NCBI GenBank assembly: GCA_964522665.1
Contig: CAZFVY010000022.1
Location: 7,063 to 71,062, forward strand
Length of the DNA stretch: 64,000 nt
Source: CAZFVY01 sp964522665
Lineage (GTDB): Bacteria; Verrucomicrobiota; Verrucomicrobiia; Limisphaerales; CAZFVY01
Reading direction: 5' to 3'
The notes under the pieces are model-generated. The model was given only the letters and a program-made list of their open reading frames with translations, ran no database searches and was not told the DNA's origin. Both the position numbers and the translations under genes were made by a program. Positions 8,542 to 16,891 of the stretch are shown here, piece by piece; the first letter of the stretch is position 1; the number at the start of each line of letters is the position of its first letter.

Positions 8542-9138
8542 CCCTTTCCCGGCAGAGCAGCGGCGTCCCGGGCGCGCCTTGGATCGTCGGCGGAGCTTTC
8601 TTGCCTGCCAGGGGCGTTGCGCCCATGCCAATACAGCCAGGCCAGGTAAGAAGCCCCGGCCCCGATTTGGCAAACAGCGCGCAGATGATTGCGCGTGAGA
8701 GGACTGACGTTAATTTTTGAACAATATTGTCGCAACGTCCGTTCCCCGGAGCCACGGGAAGCTGGCTCGTTCGGCCGGTCGGCGGCAGGAACGAGATTTC
8801 GCGGTTGCCTAAGTCAGCGAATCGCGATCAACCACGCGCTCAAAACAATCGCGGAGCCTTCGCGGCGGCTGCCGAACTCTACGGCGCGGGACCGTGGACC
8901 CATTCTACGGCGGCGCCAAACCGAAGCCACGTTCCCAGTGGTCGAGGAACCAAGCGATGGTGGGGCGAAACTCCGTTGAGTCCTGATCTCGCCCCCTTTT
9001 GCGCCCGTTGATCCGAAATGACCCGAACGAAATCCCTGACCAAACGGTTGCTTCACGAGTTCAACCTTCGACGCGACCGGCAAAACCACGACCGAAACCG
9101 ATTCCTTTATCGAACCTCGCGGTTAACGACGAGCGCAT
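8542..9138. other. Intergenic stretch with a decayed dispersed repeat and no convincing gene
   Basis: Six-frame translations here are low-complexity and lack start signals. Positions 8959-8986 (GGTGGGGCGAAACTCCG...) look like a diverged copy of the GGTGGGGCGAGGCTCC repeat found intact near 15600 and 61638. Confidence 0.35.
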
Positions 9139-9375
9139 TCATCGAAACAGAGTGCAAAGCAAAGAGACTGCAAGTAGCAAGAGGACCCACAATCCGAGAA
9201 AACGCCGCCATTCCTTTCCGGAACGGATCACTAGTACCGCGAGGTAAGATTTCGCGAAGCTTCCGCTTAGCAACGACTTGAAACCGATCCGTCTGGCCGT
9301 CTGAGCGAGGAGTACAAGCTCAGCCAAAAGGAAACTTCCGACCATGACGTCGACGACAGATCTCAAGGCAATCAT
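9139..9375 (-). CDS. Small two-helix membrane protein next to a Panacea gene (candidate toxin)
   Basis: A 78-residue frame with two hydrophobic segments, at about residues 6-28 (VVDVMVGSFLLAELVLLAQT) and 58-77 (FLGLWVLLLLAVSLLCTLF). A basic loop containing RRIGFK, KSY and GKEWRR separates them. This is the form of a small membrane hairpin protein. It lies 54 bp downstream of the Panacea-domain gene on the same strand. Panacea proteins serve as antitoxins for very diverse toxins, so a membrane-acting toxin is conceivable. I see no strong ribosome binding site (GGAACG is too far upstream), so the frame could be fortuitous. Confidence 0.35.
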   Translation of the reverse strand: MIALRSVVDVMVGSFLLAELVLLAQTARRIGFKSLLSGSFAKSYLAVLVIRSGKEWRRFLGLWVLLLLAVSLLCTLFR

Positions 9376-9429
9376 GGAGCGTTCAATCGTTCCGCCGTTC
9401 CTTCCTTTTAGGCGCCGTGCCGAACCGAA

Positions 9430-9990
9430 TCATGCCGGGGCGAAGATTTCGTCAAGCTGATTGAGTTCGGCGGCCTCCTGGCGGAGCCGGTTGACTTGCG
9501 CCGGAGATTTTCCGAGAGCCATTGCCATTTGCTCGATGGCAATGGACGCGCAGCCGCCTGAGACCGGTGTCCACTCCTTGCAGCGGGTGTGACACCAATC
9601 GGCCAATTGCCACTGATCTTTGGCGCCGTGCTCGCCCCAGACCTCATCCAGCAAGCCTACCTCGGCGTCTGAGAGGTGATCGCGTTCGGGCATTTTCTCC
9701 AATTTCACCTCATGATTTCGCCGGTCCGTCACGCATTGTTCCCAGCGTCGGTCGGCTTCCCCTATGAGGCGGCCGGCACTGATCAGGTCCAAGGCTTCAC
9801 TGGTAACCGGGCCGTTGCGCATCGATAGGTAGTCGCCGCCGATGACCGGCATATTTCGGCGGTCCAGCGAGTGGCGGTCCAGGAGATAGAGCAGCTTCAC
9901 CAACTTCATGATGTTCATCTGGCCGCCGCCAAGCTCCAGGAACAGGCACGCCGCCTCGGTCGCCTTGCCGATGTCGAAACGAAAGTTCAT
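9430..9990 (-). CDS. Panacea (DUF4065, SocA-like) domain protein, probable antitoxin
   Basis: A 186-residue protein with the Panacea/SocA signature near the N-terminus: MNIMKLVKLLYLLDRHSLDR followed by IGGDYLSMRNGPVTSEALDL. This matches the family pattern of M-KL-KLLYLAD and Y-hyd-GPV-. Panacea domains are known as hyperpromiscuous antitoxins and, in Caulobacter SocA, as a proteolytic adaptor for the toxin SocB. The C-terminal third (ACQ-type small residues, then EQMAMALGKSPAQVNRLRQE) is variable in the family. The only same-strand neighbour close enough to be a partner is the small membrane protein at 9139-9375; upstream there is no gene for more than 400 bp. Confidence 0.82.
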   Translation of the reverse strand: MNFRFDIGKATEAACLFLELGGGQMNIMKLVKLLYLLDRHSLDRRNMPVIGGDYLSMRNGPVTSEALDLISAGRLIGEADRRWEQCVTDRRNHEVKLEKMPERDHLSDAEVGLLDEVWGEHGAKDQWQLADWCHTRCKEWTPVSGGCASIAIEQMAMALGKSPAQVNRLRQEAAELNQLDEIFAPA

Positions 9991-10277
9991 GACACCGACA
10001 CCATACTTTCAAACCCGCCACTTGTTCAACTCGGCAAATTAACGGCAAAGCGGCCACAAATACGGGGAAGGACGCTTATCTCCCGGCTCGCGCCGATGTT
10101 AAATACGAGGGTCTGGCAGGTGGCGGGGGGGCGGCGGACAACTCGCTGACATTTGTGAGGCTCCCGGCCAATTCATCCCGCCCAGTAGTGTTTCAGGCCG
10201 GATTGAGAAGTGACACCCTCCCAATGCGTGCGAGTCCCGGTCTTACAGACCCGAAGACTCTTCTTGGGGAACGGTTT

Positions 10278-10338
10278 ACCTGGGACTTCGCTCCGCTCCC
10301 GCCCAGGCTATCAAATCGCGGGCTTTCAGCCCTTCCGA
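10278..10338 (-). repeat. Dispersed hairpin repeat, GGGCTGAAAGCCC/CCCAGG family, copy 1
   Basis: The segment reads (minus strand) GGGCTGAAAGCCCGCGATTT, then GATAGCCTGGG, then GGAGCGAAGTCCCAGG. It aligns clearly with a plus-strand copy at 22459-22530, with the same CCTGGG/CCCAGG pairing and GGGCTGAAAGCCC hairpin. It lies in the otherwise empty 9991-10424 interval just before the DUF1549 gene. Translated reading frames through it are artefacts. I recall similar elements in environmental Verrucomicrobiota and Planctomycetota genomes, but the homology shown here is internal to the window. Confidence 0.65.
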
Positions 10339-10424
10339 AACGACTCGTCGGGCCGAGCGACCGTGAAACGTGAACGGTTCCGAAGATTCGATCCATTGCT
10401 CGCCTGGCGCACGCCCCGAAAAAA

Positions 10425-13298
10425 GTGAATGCAATTACGCGGGGATGCGTCACAATTCCAACCAACATGCTAGGCCGGAACCATTCAGTTCAACGGTCAT
10501 GCGGGCGTGAACTTATTGCGCCCGGGCATCGTTTTTCGCCCTGGGCCGCTCCTGGCTCGGTTTCGCTCAAGGCTCTCACGTCGTCTGGCGCGAAGATCGG
10601 CTTCCCCGACGCGTCGCGCGGCGTCGCGCGGGTCCGGCTTAGGCTTTTCCCGTTACTGGCGACGGCGCTATTGGGCGTCGCGGCGGCGGCCCGCGCCGCC
10701 AAAGGTGAGGCGATTTCATTCGAGCAGGATGTGCGGCCGATTCTCAAGACGCATTGCTTTCGCTGTCACGGCGAGATGGAGAAGCCGAAGGGGGGCGTCG
10801 ATTTGCGCTTGCGGCGTTTCATGCTCCATCAGACCGATGACGGCCCGGTCATGGTTCCCGGCAAACCCGAGCAGAGCCTGATGTTCAAGTTGGCGCGGTC
10901 GGGCGAGATGCCGAAGGCCGATAAGAAAGTTCCGCCAGCCGACCTGGCGGTGATCGAGAAATGGATTCGCGCCGGCGCGCGGACGGCGCGGCCCGAGCCG
11001 GAGCAATCGCCGCACGGCTTTTATCTCACCGCGGAAGACCGCGAATTCTGGTCGTTCCAACCGATTCGCCGGCCGGCGCCACCGAAGCTGAAGAACGCGG
11101 CGCGGGCGCGCACGCCGGTCGATGCCTTCGTGCTGGAGAAGCTGCATGAGCAGAAATTGGACTTCGCGCCCGACGCCGACAAACTCGCGCTCGTCCGGCG
11201 CGTTTATCTCGATCTGACCGGATTGCCGCCGACGCCGGAAGTCGTCGAGGCATTCGCGAGAGACGAGTCGCCGGACGCTTACGACAAGCTGGTGGATCGC
11301 GCGCTCGATTCGCCCGCCTACGGCGAACGGTGGGGACGGCATTGGCTCGACGTGGCCGGTTACGCCGACTCGAACGGTTTCGCCGAGGCCGACAGCGTGC
11401 GGCCGCACGCGTGGCGTTACCGCGATTACGTGATTCGTTCGTTCAACGAGGACAAGCCGTGGAACCGCTTCATCACCGAGCAACTGGCCGGCGACGAACT
11501 GGCGGGGGTCACGCAGGCCAACGCGGTCGCCAAGGCCCGCGACCCGCGCGCGCGGGAACTGCTCGAGGCGACCGGGTTCCTGCGCCTGGCGCCGGACGGC
11601 ACGGGCGACGATGTGCCGGACCAAAATCTCGCGCGCAATCAAGTGATCGCCGAGACGATCAAGATCGTATCCTCGTCGCTGCTGGGTCTGACGGTCGGTT
11701 GCGCGCAATGCCACGATCATCGCTACGACCCGATTTCACACGCCGACTATCACCGGTTGCGCGCGCTGTTCGAGCCGGCGCTGGACTGGAAGCGTTGGCA
11801 GGCGCCGGCGCAGCGCCTGGTCTCGCTTTACTCGGACGACGACCGCAAGAAAGCCGAGGCAATCGAGGCCGACGCGCGCAAGCTCGACGAACCAGCGGAA
11901 AAACTGCGCAAGGAATTCCTCGAGCAAGTTTTCGAGCGCGAAATCAAAAAGGTGCCCGAAGCGGAGCGCGAGGCGGTCAAGATCGCGCGCAACACGTCCG
12001 GCGACAAGCGCACCGAGGCGCAGAAACAGTTGTTGCGGGTCTATCCCGCCGCCGACGTGCAGGGCGCGCTGGACTTGTACGACCCCGCGCTGAACAAGAA
12101 GTATCTCGAGGAAAAAGGGAAGGCCGACAAGTTGCGCGGGACGAAGCCGCCCGAGCCGTTCGTCATGGCGCTGCTCGAACGCCCCGAGAAACCGCCCGAC
12201 ACCTTCTTGTTTTACCGCGGCGACCACGAGCAGCCGCGGCAGAAAATCGAGCCGGGCGAAATCGAAGTCTTACGCGCCGCCGGGGCGCCGGTCGCCGATT
12301 TCGCGGCGTTCACCGCCGAGGTCAAGGCGACGAACGCCCTCGCGTCGAGCGGCCGGCGGCTGGCCTACGCCGAATGGCTGACGAGCGGGCGGCATCCGCT
12401 GGTCGCGCGGGTCCTGGTGAATCGATTCTGGATGCATCATTTCGGGCGGGGCCTCGTCAACACGCCGGGCGACTTCGGCCGCTTGGGCGAGCGGCCGACG
12501 CATCCGGAGTTACTGGATTGGCTGGCGGCCGAGTTCATGGCCAACGGCTGGCGCCTCAAGCCGCTCCATCGCCTGCTGATGACTTCGACCGTTTATCGCC
12601 AGTCGGCGCGCAACGACGCGTCGCTCAAGGCCGACCCCGATAATCGCTACTACGCCCGCTGGAAACTCCGCCGGCTCGAGGCCGAGGAAGTGCGGGATTC
12701 ACTGCTGACGCTGAGCGGCAAACTCAATCCGGCGCCGTTTGGCGCCCCGGTGGCCATCGCGCGGGACGACGCCGGACGCGTCGTCGCCGGGGCGCAGAAG
12801 CTGGACGGCAACGGCGATCCGGTCGGCGTTGATCCGCTCGGCGCCGCGGAATACCGGCGCAGCGTTTACCTGCAAGTGCGGCGTTCACTGCCGGTCACGG
12901 CGTTGGACGTGTTTGATTTTCCGGCCGCGGCGCCGAATTGCGACGCGCGCGCGGTGACCACGGTGGCGCCGCAGGCGCTGATGCTGCTGAACGATTCCTT
13001 CGTCGTCACCGCGTCGCAGCAGCTCGCCGAGCGCCTGCGCCAGGAGCGACCGGGTGATTTGCGCGGGCAGATCAGCCGTCTGTGGACGCTGCTTTACGGC
13101 GCCGCGCCAAGCGACCGGGAAACGCGGGACGCCCTGATCTATCTGGCCGAGCAATCCGAGAGTATTCGCGCCCGGCAGCCCGCGACGCCTCCCGCCGCGA
13201 AAGACAAGCCGGTCGCGGCGCCCGATCTGCAGCTCGATACGCTGGCGAGCCTTTGCCAGGTCCTTTACAGCGCCAATCGGTTCTTATATATCGAATAG
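10425..13298 (+). CDS. PSCyt1-DUF1549-DUF1553 protein (cytochrome-like, first copy)
   Basis: A 957-residue protein. Residues about 73-92 form a hydrophobic export signal (LRLFPLLATALLGVAAAARA). A planctomycete-type cytochrome C domain (PSCyt1) follows with one heme motif, CFRCH at 111-115. DUF1549 covers about residues 230-440 with VRRVYLDLTGLPPTPEVVEA and YGERWGRHWLDVAGYADSNG, plus a second CAQCH motif. DUF1553 covers about 660-930 with LVNRFWMHHFGRGLVNTPGD. The family is abundant in Planctomycetota and Verrucomicrobiota and is nearly always followed by a DUF1501 gene, as here after 25 bp. A role in periplasmic polysaccharide or sulfated-glycan metabolism is suspected but unproven. The start is doubtful: no ATG, GTG or TTG lies close before the signal, so about 60 odd residues precede it (another ATG is at 10467). 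Confidence 0.9.
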   Translation: MNAITRGCVTIPTNMLGRNHSVQRSCGRELIAPGHRFSPWAAPGSVSLKALTSSGAKIGFPDASRGVARVRLRLFPLLATALLGVAAAARAAKGEAISFEQDVRPILKTHCFRCHGEMEKPKGGVDLRLRRFMLHQTDDGPVMVPGKPEQSLMFKLARSGEMPKADKKVPPADLAVIEKWIRAGARTARPEPEQSPHGFYLTAEDREFWSFQPIRRPAPPKLKNAARARTPVDAFVLEKLHEQKLDFAPDADKLALVRRVYLDLTGLPPTPEVVEAFARDESPDAYDKLVDRALDSPAYGERWGRHWLDVAGYADSNGFAEADSVRPHAWRYRDYVIRSFNEDKPWNRFITEQLAGDELAGVTQANAVAKARDPRARELLEATGFLRLAPDGTGDDVPDQNLARNQVIAETIKIVSSSLLGLTVGCAQCHDHRYDPISHADYHRLRALFEPALDWKRWQAPAQRLVSLYSDDDRKKAEAIEADARKLDEPAEKLRKEFLEQVFEREIKKVPEAEREAVKIARNTSGDKRTEAQKQLLRVYPAADVQGALDLYDPALNKKYLEEKGKADKLRGTKPPEPFVMALLERPEKPPDTFLFYRGDHEQPRQKIEPGEIEVLRAAGAPVADFAAFTAEVKATNALASSGRRLAYAEWLTSGRHPLVARVLVNRFWMHHFGRGLVNTPGDFGRLGERPTHPELLDWLAAEFMANGWRLKPLHRLLMTSTVYRQSARNDASLKADPDNRYYARWKLRRLEAEEVRDSLLTLSGKLNPAPFGAPVAIARDDAGRVVAGAQKLDGNGDPVGVDPLGAAEYRRSVYLQVRRSLPVTALDVFDFPAAAPNCDARAVTTVAPQALMLLNDSFVVTASQQLAERLRQERPGDLRGQISRLWTLLYGAAPSDRETRDALIYLAEQSESIRARQPATPPAAKDKPVAAPDLQLDTLASLCQVLYSANRFLYIE

Positions 13299-13323
13299 GA
13301 AGCCAGCGCCGCCTGATCTTGCG

Positions 13324-14763
13324 ATGAACTCAACCCTCTGTTCCCGCCGCCATTTTCTGCGCGCCAGCTCGTACAGCCTCGGCTCGGTGGCGCTGGCCTG
13401 GCTGCTTGACCAGGACGGCCTGCTCGCCGGCCCGGTCAAACCCGACGACGTCCGGACCTTCGATCTCAAGCCCAAGGCGCCCCATCACGCGGCTCGCGCC
13501 AAGGCGATGATCTCGCTCTTCATGATCGGCGGGCCGAGCCACATGGATTTGTTCGACCCGAAGCCCTTGCTGAAAAAATACGACAACCAGCCGTTCCCCG
13601 GAGAGATCAAATACGACAACGCCGCCGAGGCGTCGTCAAAAGTCCTGGCCAGCCCGTGGGAATTCCATCATCACGGCCAATCGGGAACGGAACTTTCCGA
13701 GTTGCTGCCGCACCTCGGCACGGTGGTCGATGACATCTGCCTGATCCGCTCGATGCAAACCGGCGTGAACAATCACGGCCAGTCGGTTTACGCGCTTAAC
13801 ACCGGGCGAACCGTCGCGGGCCGGCCGACGCTCGGGAGCTGGCTCACCTACGGCCTCGGTTGCGAAACGCAGGAGTTGCCGGCGTATGTCGCGATGACCA
13901 GCCCGCGCGGACTGCCGTTGCTCGCCCATGACAATTGGACCAGCGGCTGGTTGCCGTCGGTTTATCAGGGCATGGTCGTGCGGCCGAAAATGCCCTACAT
14001 TTTGAATCTCGATCCGCCGGAGCGACTCGCGGGCGCCCCGCAGGAACGACAGTTGAGCCTGTTGCGCGAGATGAATCGCGATTACCGCCAGGCTCATCCG
14101 GGTGAACTCGATCTCGACGCGCGGGTCGCCAGCTACGAACTGGCCGCCAAGATGCAGACGTCGGCGAAAGACGCCCTCGATATCAGCCAGGAAAGCGAGG
14201 CGACCCGGAAACTTTACGGCATCGACGAGGAGGTCACCCGCGACTATGGGACGCGCTGCTTGATCGCCCGGCGTCTGGTCGAGCGCGGGGTCCGGTTCGT
14301 GCAAGTGCTCAATCGCGGCCAATCGTGGGACCATCACAGCCTCCTGACTAAGTCGCTGCCGGAATCGTGCGCCGCGGTGGATAAACCTTCGACGGCGCTG
14401 GTCAAAGACCTCAAGTCGCGCGGGCTGCTCGATTCGACGATTGTCCATTGGGGCGGTGAAATGGGCCGCCTGCCGGTCATGCAAAACGACACCGGCCGCG
14501 ACAAAGTAGGGCGCGATCACAATACATATGGCTTCACCCATTGGGTGGCCGGCGGCGGGTTCAAGGCCGGCCACGTGCATGGTGAAACCGACGAATGGGG
14601 CCACCACGCGGTGAAGGATGTCGTGCGCCACTACGATTGGCACGCCACGCTCCTGCATCTCTTCGGCCTCGACCACGACAAACTCATCTACAAGCGCAAC
14701 GGCCTCGAAATGACCCTGACCGACAAACAAGAGGCCCGAGTGGTGAGGGGATTACTGGCGTAG
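13324..14763 (+). CDS. DUF1501 protein (sulfatase-like fold, Tat-type signal), first copy
   Basis: A 479-residue protein whose N-terminus SRRHFLRASSYSLGSVALAW is a twin-arginine-like signal. The DUF1501 body includes ISLFMIGGPSHMDLFDPKP, LARRLVERGVRFVQV-type sequence (here IARRLVERGVRFVQVLNRGQ), GLLDSTIVHWGGEMGRLP and the His/Asp-rich VGRDHNTYGFTHWVAGGG. DUF1501 belongs to the alkaline-phosphatase/sulfatase-like superfamily, so a periplasmic hydrolase is likely; substrates are unknown. One deviation from the second copy: the usual GGEFGRTP here reads GGEMGRLP. It pairs with the DUF1549/DUF1553 gene 25 bp upstream and presumably works with it. Confidence 0.9.
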   Translation: MNSTLCSRRHFLRASSYSLGSVALAWLLDQDGLLAGPVKPDDVRTFDLKPKAPHHAARAKAMISLFMIGGPSHMDLFDPKPLLKKYDNQPFPGEIKYDNAAEASSKVLASPWEFHHHGQSGTELSELLPHLGTVVDDICLIRSMQTGVNNHGQSVYALNTGRTVAGRPTLGSWLTYGLGCETQELPAYVAMTSPRGLPLLAHDNWTSGWLPSVYQGMVVRPKMPYILNLDPPERLAGAPQERQLSLLREMNRDYRQAHPGELDLDARVASYELAAKMQTSAKDALDISQESEATRKLYGIDEEVTRDYGTRCLIARRLVERGVRFVQVLNRGQSWDHHSLLTKSLPESCAAVDKPSTALVKDLKSRGLLDSTIVHWGGEMGRLPVMQNDTGRDKVGRDHNTYGFTHWVAGGGFKAGHVHGETDEWGHHAVKDVVRHYDWHATLLHLFGLDHDKLIYKRNGLEMTLTDKQEARVVRGLLA

Positions 14764-14782
14764 CGGCGGTGTGCCGCGGTTA

Positions 14783-14805
14783 GCGTCGGTCGGACTGACC
14801 GACGC
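14783..14805 (+). terminator. Hairpin after the DUF1549/DUF1501 pair, possible terminator
   Basis: GCGTCGGTC and GACCGACGC form a perfect 9-bp stem around a 5-nt loop, 20 bp after the DUF1501 stop codon. No U-tract follows, so it may only stabilise the 3' end. Confidence 0.35.
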
Positions 14806-14865
14806 CTCGCGGCTGTCACCGACGAAACGTTCGAGCAACCAAGGTCGCGCGCTGTCGAAGTGGGC

Positions 14866-15489
14866 ATGAGCGCGCGAAGCTTTAGGATTCGGTGGGGTCT
14901 TTTCGCGGTTACGGTAGCGCTGTTGGCCGCGGCCGCCATCCTCGTCAGTTGGCCCAAAAAGCCGCCCTTCCGCGCGGAAGATTTCACTTCGACGACGCGC
15001 GCCACCATGGCGTTGCCACCGCCCGGCGCCTTGCGGACGGCCTTGTTACGGGGAATCGACACCCACGCCGACGTCGTGCTGCCCGGGAATCCTTCGGTCA
15101 GCGACCGTTTCGCTTTGGCGTGGATCAAGGCGCAGCGCTGGCGGCGCTCGAGCCGAATCGCTCCCACCGCATGGAGTTTTCCCGGCGCCGGGCTGAAACC
15201 CTGTTCGATCCACGGCTTGCTGAATCAATGCCAGGAGATCACCGGCAACCGTTATTTAATCGACAAGAACGCCGCCGCCGGCTCGGTCCAGTTCGGCTCG
15301 ACGAACACGTTGAATGGCGAGCAATGGGTCGCCGCGTTCGAAAAAGCGCTCCAATCTGACGCCGCGCAATGGTGGGACCCGAGTGCAAAAGGCTTCGTCA
15401 AAGGTCCGTTGGTCTTGATCCGCTACCCGGAGTTCCAAACCGTATTGGTGGCGCCCCGCGAACGTGCCGCCGAGCTTCAACGGCGGTAG
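14866..15489 (+). CDS. Membrane-anchored hypothetical protein
   Basis: A 207-residue protein with a basic N-terminus (MSARSFRIRW) and one hydrophobic anchor at about residues 10-29 (GLFAVTVALLAAAAILVSW). A Pro/Lys-rich linker and a soluble, presumably periplasmic domain follow. Recognisable segments include LNQCQEITGNRYLIDKNAA and GSTNTLNGEQWVAAFEKALQ, but I do not recognise the family. A GTG two codons upstream (14860) is an alternative start. It follows the DUF1501 gene on the same strand after 102 bp and a hairpin, so it is probably a separate transcript. Confidence 0.6.
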   Translation: MSARSFRIRWGLFAVTVALLAAAAILVSWPKKPPFRAEDFTSTTRATMALPPPGALRTALLRGIDTHADVVLPGNPSVSDRFALAWIKAQRWRRSSRIAPTAWSFPGAGLKPCSIHGLLNQCQEITGNRYLIDKNAAAGSVQFGSTNTLNGEQWVAAFEKALQSDAAQWWDPSAKGFVKGPLVLIRYPEFQTVLVAPRERAAELQRR

Positions 15490-15599
15490 GTCTTAACGGG
15501 TAACCTTACTTTTGGCGCAATGGGTTAGACGATCGGGCGGGAACTTGGGAGTCGCGCGAGGCTTGGGCATGGTCGGGGGGCGCGAGCGTCTCAAACCCA

Positions 15600-15628
15600 G
15601 TCACGGCTCGGCGGAGCCTCGCCCCACC
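15600..15628. repeat. Dispersed repeat, GGTGGGGCGAGGCTCC family
   Basis: GTCACGGCTCGGCGGAGCCTCGCCCCACC is the reverse complement of the unit seen at 61638-61665 (GGTGGGGCGAGGCTCC-CGCCGAGCCGTG). A decayed copy is at 8959-8986. It lies in the gene-free interval 15490-15820. Confidence 0.55.
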
Positions 15629-15670
15629 GGCGCCAGAGTGGTGGAACCTCGCGACTCGGGTAAGCCTAGG

Positions 15671-15777
15671 CCAAAGGGGTCAGAGATGAATATAGACATA
15701 TTCGTCGGGCGGTCTCTCGCGCCGTCTTTAATCATTGGGTCCGGATTTATGCACTTATTCATCTCTGACCCCTTTGG
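15671..15777. repeat. Long palindromic element with GGGGTCAGAGATGAAT arms
   Basis: Perfect 22-bp inverted arms at 15671-15692 and 15756-15777 (ccaaaggggtcagagatgaa + ta) flank a 63-nt centre. The element lies between the convergent ends of the 14866 gene and xerC. The arm sequence recurs at 32210-32270, and the GGGGTC start is shared with the palindromes at 34778 and 38606. This fits REP/BIME-like elements mobilised by Y1 (IS200-type, RAYT) transposases, although no transposase gene is in the window. Confidence 0.75.
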
Positions 15778-15820
15778 TCAAGCACCGGGGAGGATGCCCG
15801 TGCGTCGAAGGGCCCCGCGC

Positions 15821-16891
15821 TCAGGCGCGGGGGTGCGCTTGGTCGTAGGCGCGCTTGAGGCGTTCGGTGGTCAGGTGGGTATAGACCTGGGTTGTGGCGA
15901 GATGCGCGTGGCCGAGGAGTTCCTGCACGCTGCGCAGGTCGGCGCCGGCGTCCAAGAGATGCGTCGCGTAACTGTGGCGCAATTTATGGGGAGTCAACGC
16001 CGGGTCGAGGCCGGCTATGGCGAGGTAGCGTTTCAAGCGCAGTTGCAGCGTGCGCGGCGACAGTGGACGGCGCCGTTCCGGCTGGCCCAGGAAGACCGGC
16101 TCGTCTCCGGCTGGCCGCGACGGCAGGCGGCTCCAATACATCTCGATGGCGGCGAGCGCCGGGGCGCCGATCGGCAGCAGCCGCTCTTTCTTGCCTTTGC
16201 CCCGCGCGCGGATCAATTGTTCGGGCCAATTGACGTCCGAAGCCGCCAAGCCGCAGAGTTCGGCGATGCGCAGCCCGCAGGAATAGATCGTTTCTAGAAT
16301 AGCCACGTCGCGGAAGGAGCGGAGCGTCGCGGCCGGGTCATCGGCGCCCGCGGCCCGGGCCGATTCCTCCTTGCGCGGCGCGTCGAGCAGGTCGAGCATT
16401 TGGGGAACCGTCAGGAACTGCGGCAAAGCCTGCGCGCGCTTGGGCATCGCCAGGTTTTTGATGGGCGAGGTTTCGATTTGCCCGCGCCGGGCCAGGAATT
16501 TGTAAAACGACCGGAGCGCGCTGAAACGCAACTGGATCGCCGCGCGCCCCAATTCCCCACGGCCGAGATAGCGCAGATAATTGCGAAAATCATCCCGCTG
16601 CAGCGCGGTCCAAGCGGGCGGACGCTGACGCTCGCGCTCGTGCCAGCGACCAAATTCGACCAAGGCCTGCCGATAGTTGCGTTGGGTGTAAACGGAGGCG
16701 GCGCGCTCGCCGGAAAGATAGCCAAGGAATTGCTCGACCCATTCGTCGGGGACAGGCGGGGTCTTGGTCGGCTCGGCCGGGATGATTTCGTGGGCGTCGA
16801 AGGGAGAGTTGCCGCCGCGGGTCGCAGACCCGCGCGCCGGAGGGCGGCTCGACGAGCCGTCGCTGGTCCGGCGGGGCGGCGGGTCACTCAT
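15821..16891 (-). CDS. xerC: Tyrosine recombinase XerC/D family
   Basis: A 356-residue integrase-family recombinase. The N-terminal SAM-like core-binding domain (about residues 45-135) contains LGYLSGERAASVYTQRNYRQ. The catalytic domain carries the Arg in YSCGLRIAELCGLAASDVNW, the H-x-L-R box TPHKLRHSYATHLLDAGADL, the second His in LLGHAHLATTQVYTHLT, and the Tyr nucleophile in that same segment. It probably resolves chromosome dimers at dif. I chose the ATG at 16889-16891 because the gene then overlaps the topoisomerase stop by 8 bp (ATGAGTGA), which implies translational coupling. An upstream start would add 25 Arg/Pro-rich residues lying inside the neighbouring gene. XerC rather than XerD is a guess from overall length. 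Confidence 0.88.
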   Translation of the reverse strand: MSDPPPRRTSDGSSSRPPARGSATRGGNSPFDAHEIIPAEPTKTPPVPDEWVEQFLGYLSGERAASVYTQRNYRQALVEFGRWHERERQRPPAWTALQRDDFRNYLRYLGRGELGRAAIQLRFSALRSFYKFLARRGQIETSPIKNLAMPKRAQALPQFLTVPQMLDLLDAPRKEESARAAGADDPAATLRSFRDVAILETIYSCGLRIAELCGLAASDVNWPEQLIRARGKGKKERLLPIGAPALAAIEMYWSRLPSRPAGDEPVFLGQPERRRPLSPRTLQLRLKRYLAIAGLDPALTPHKLRHSYATHLLDAGADLRSVQELLGHAHLATTQVYTHLTTERLKRAYDQAHPRA

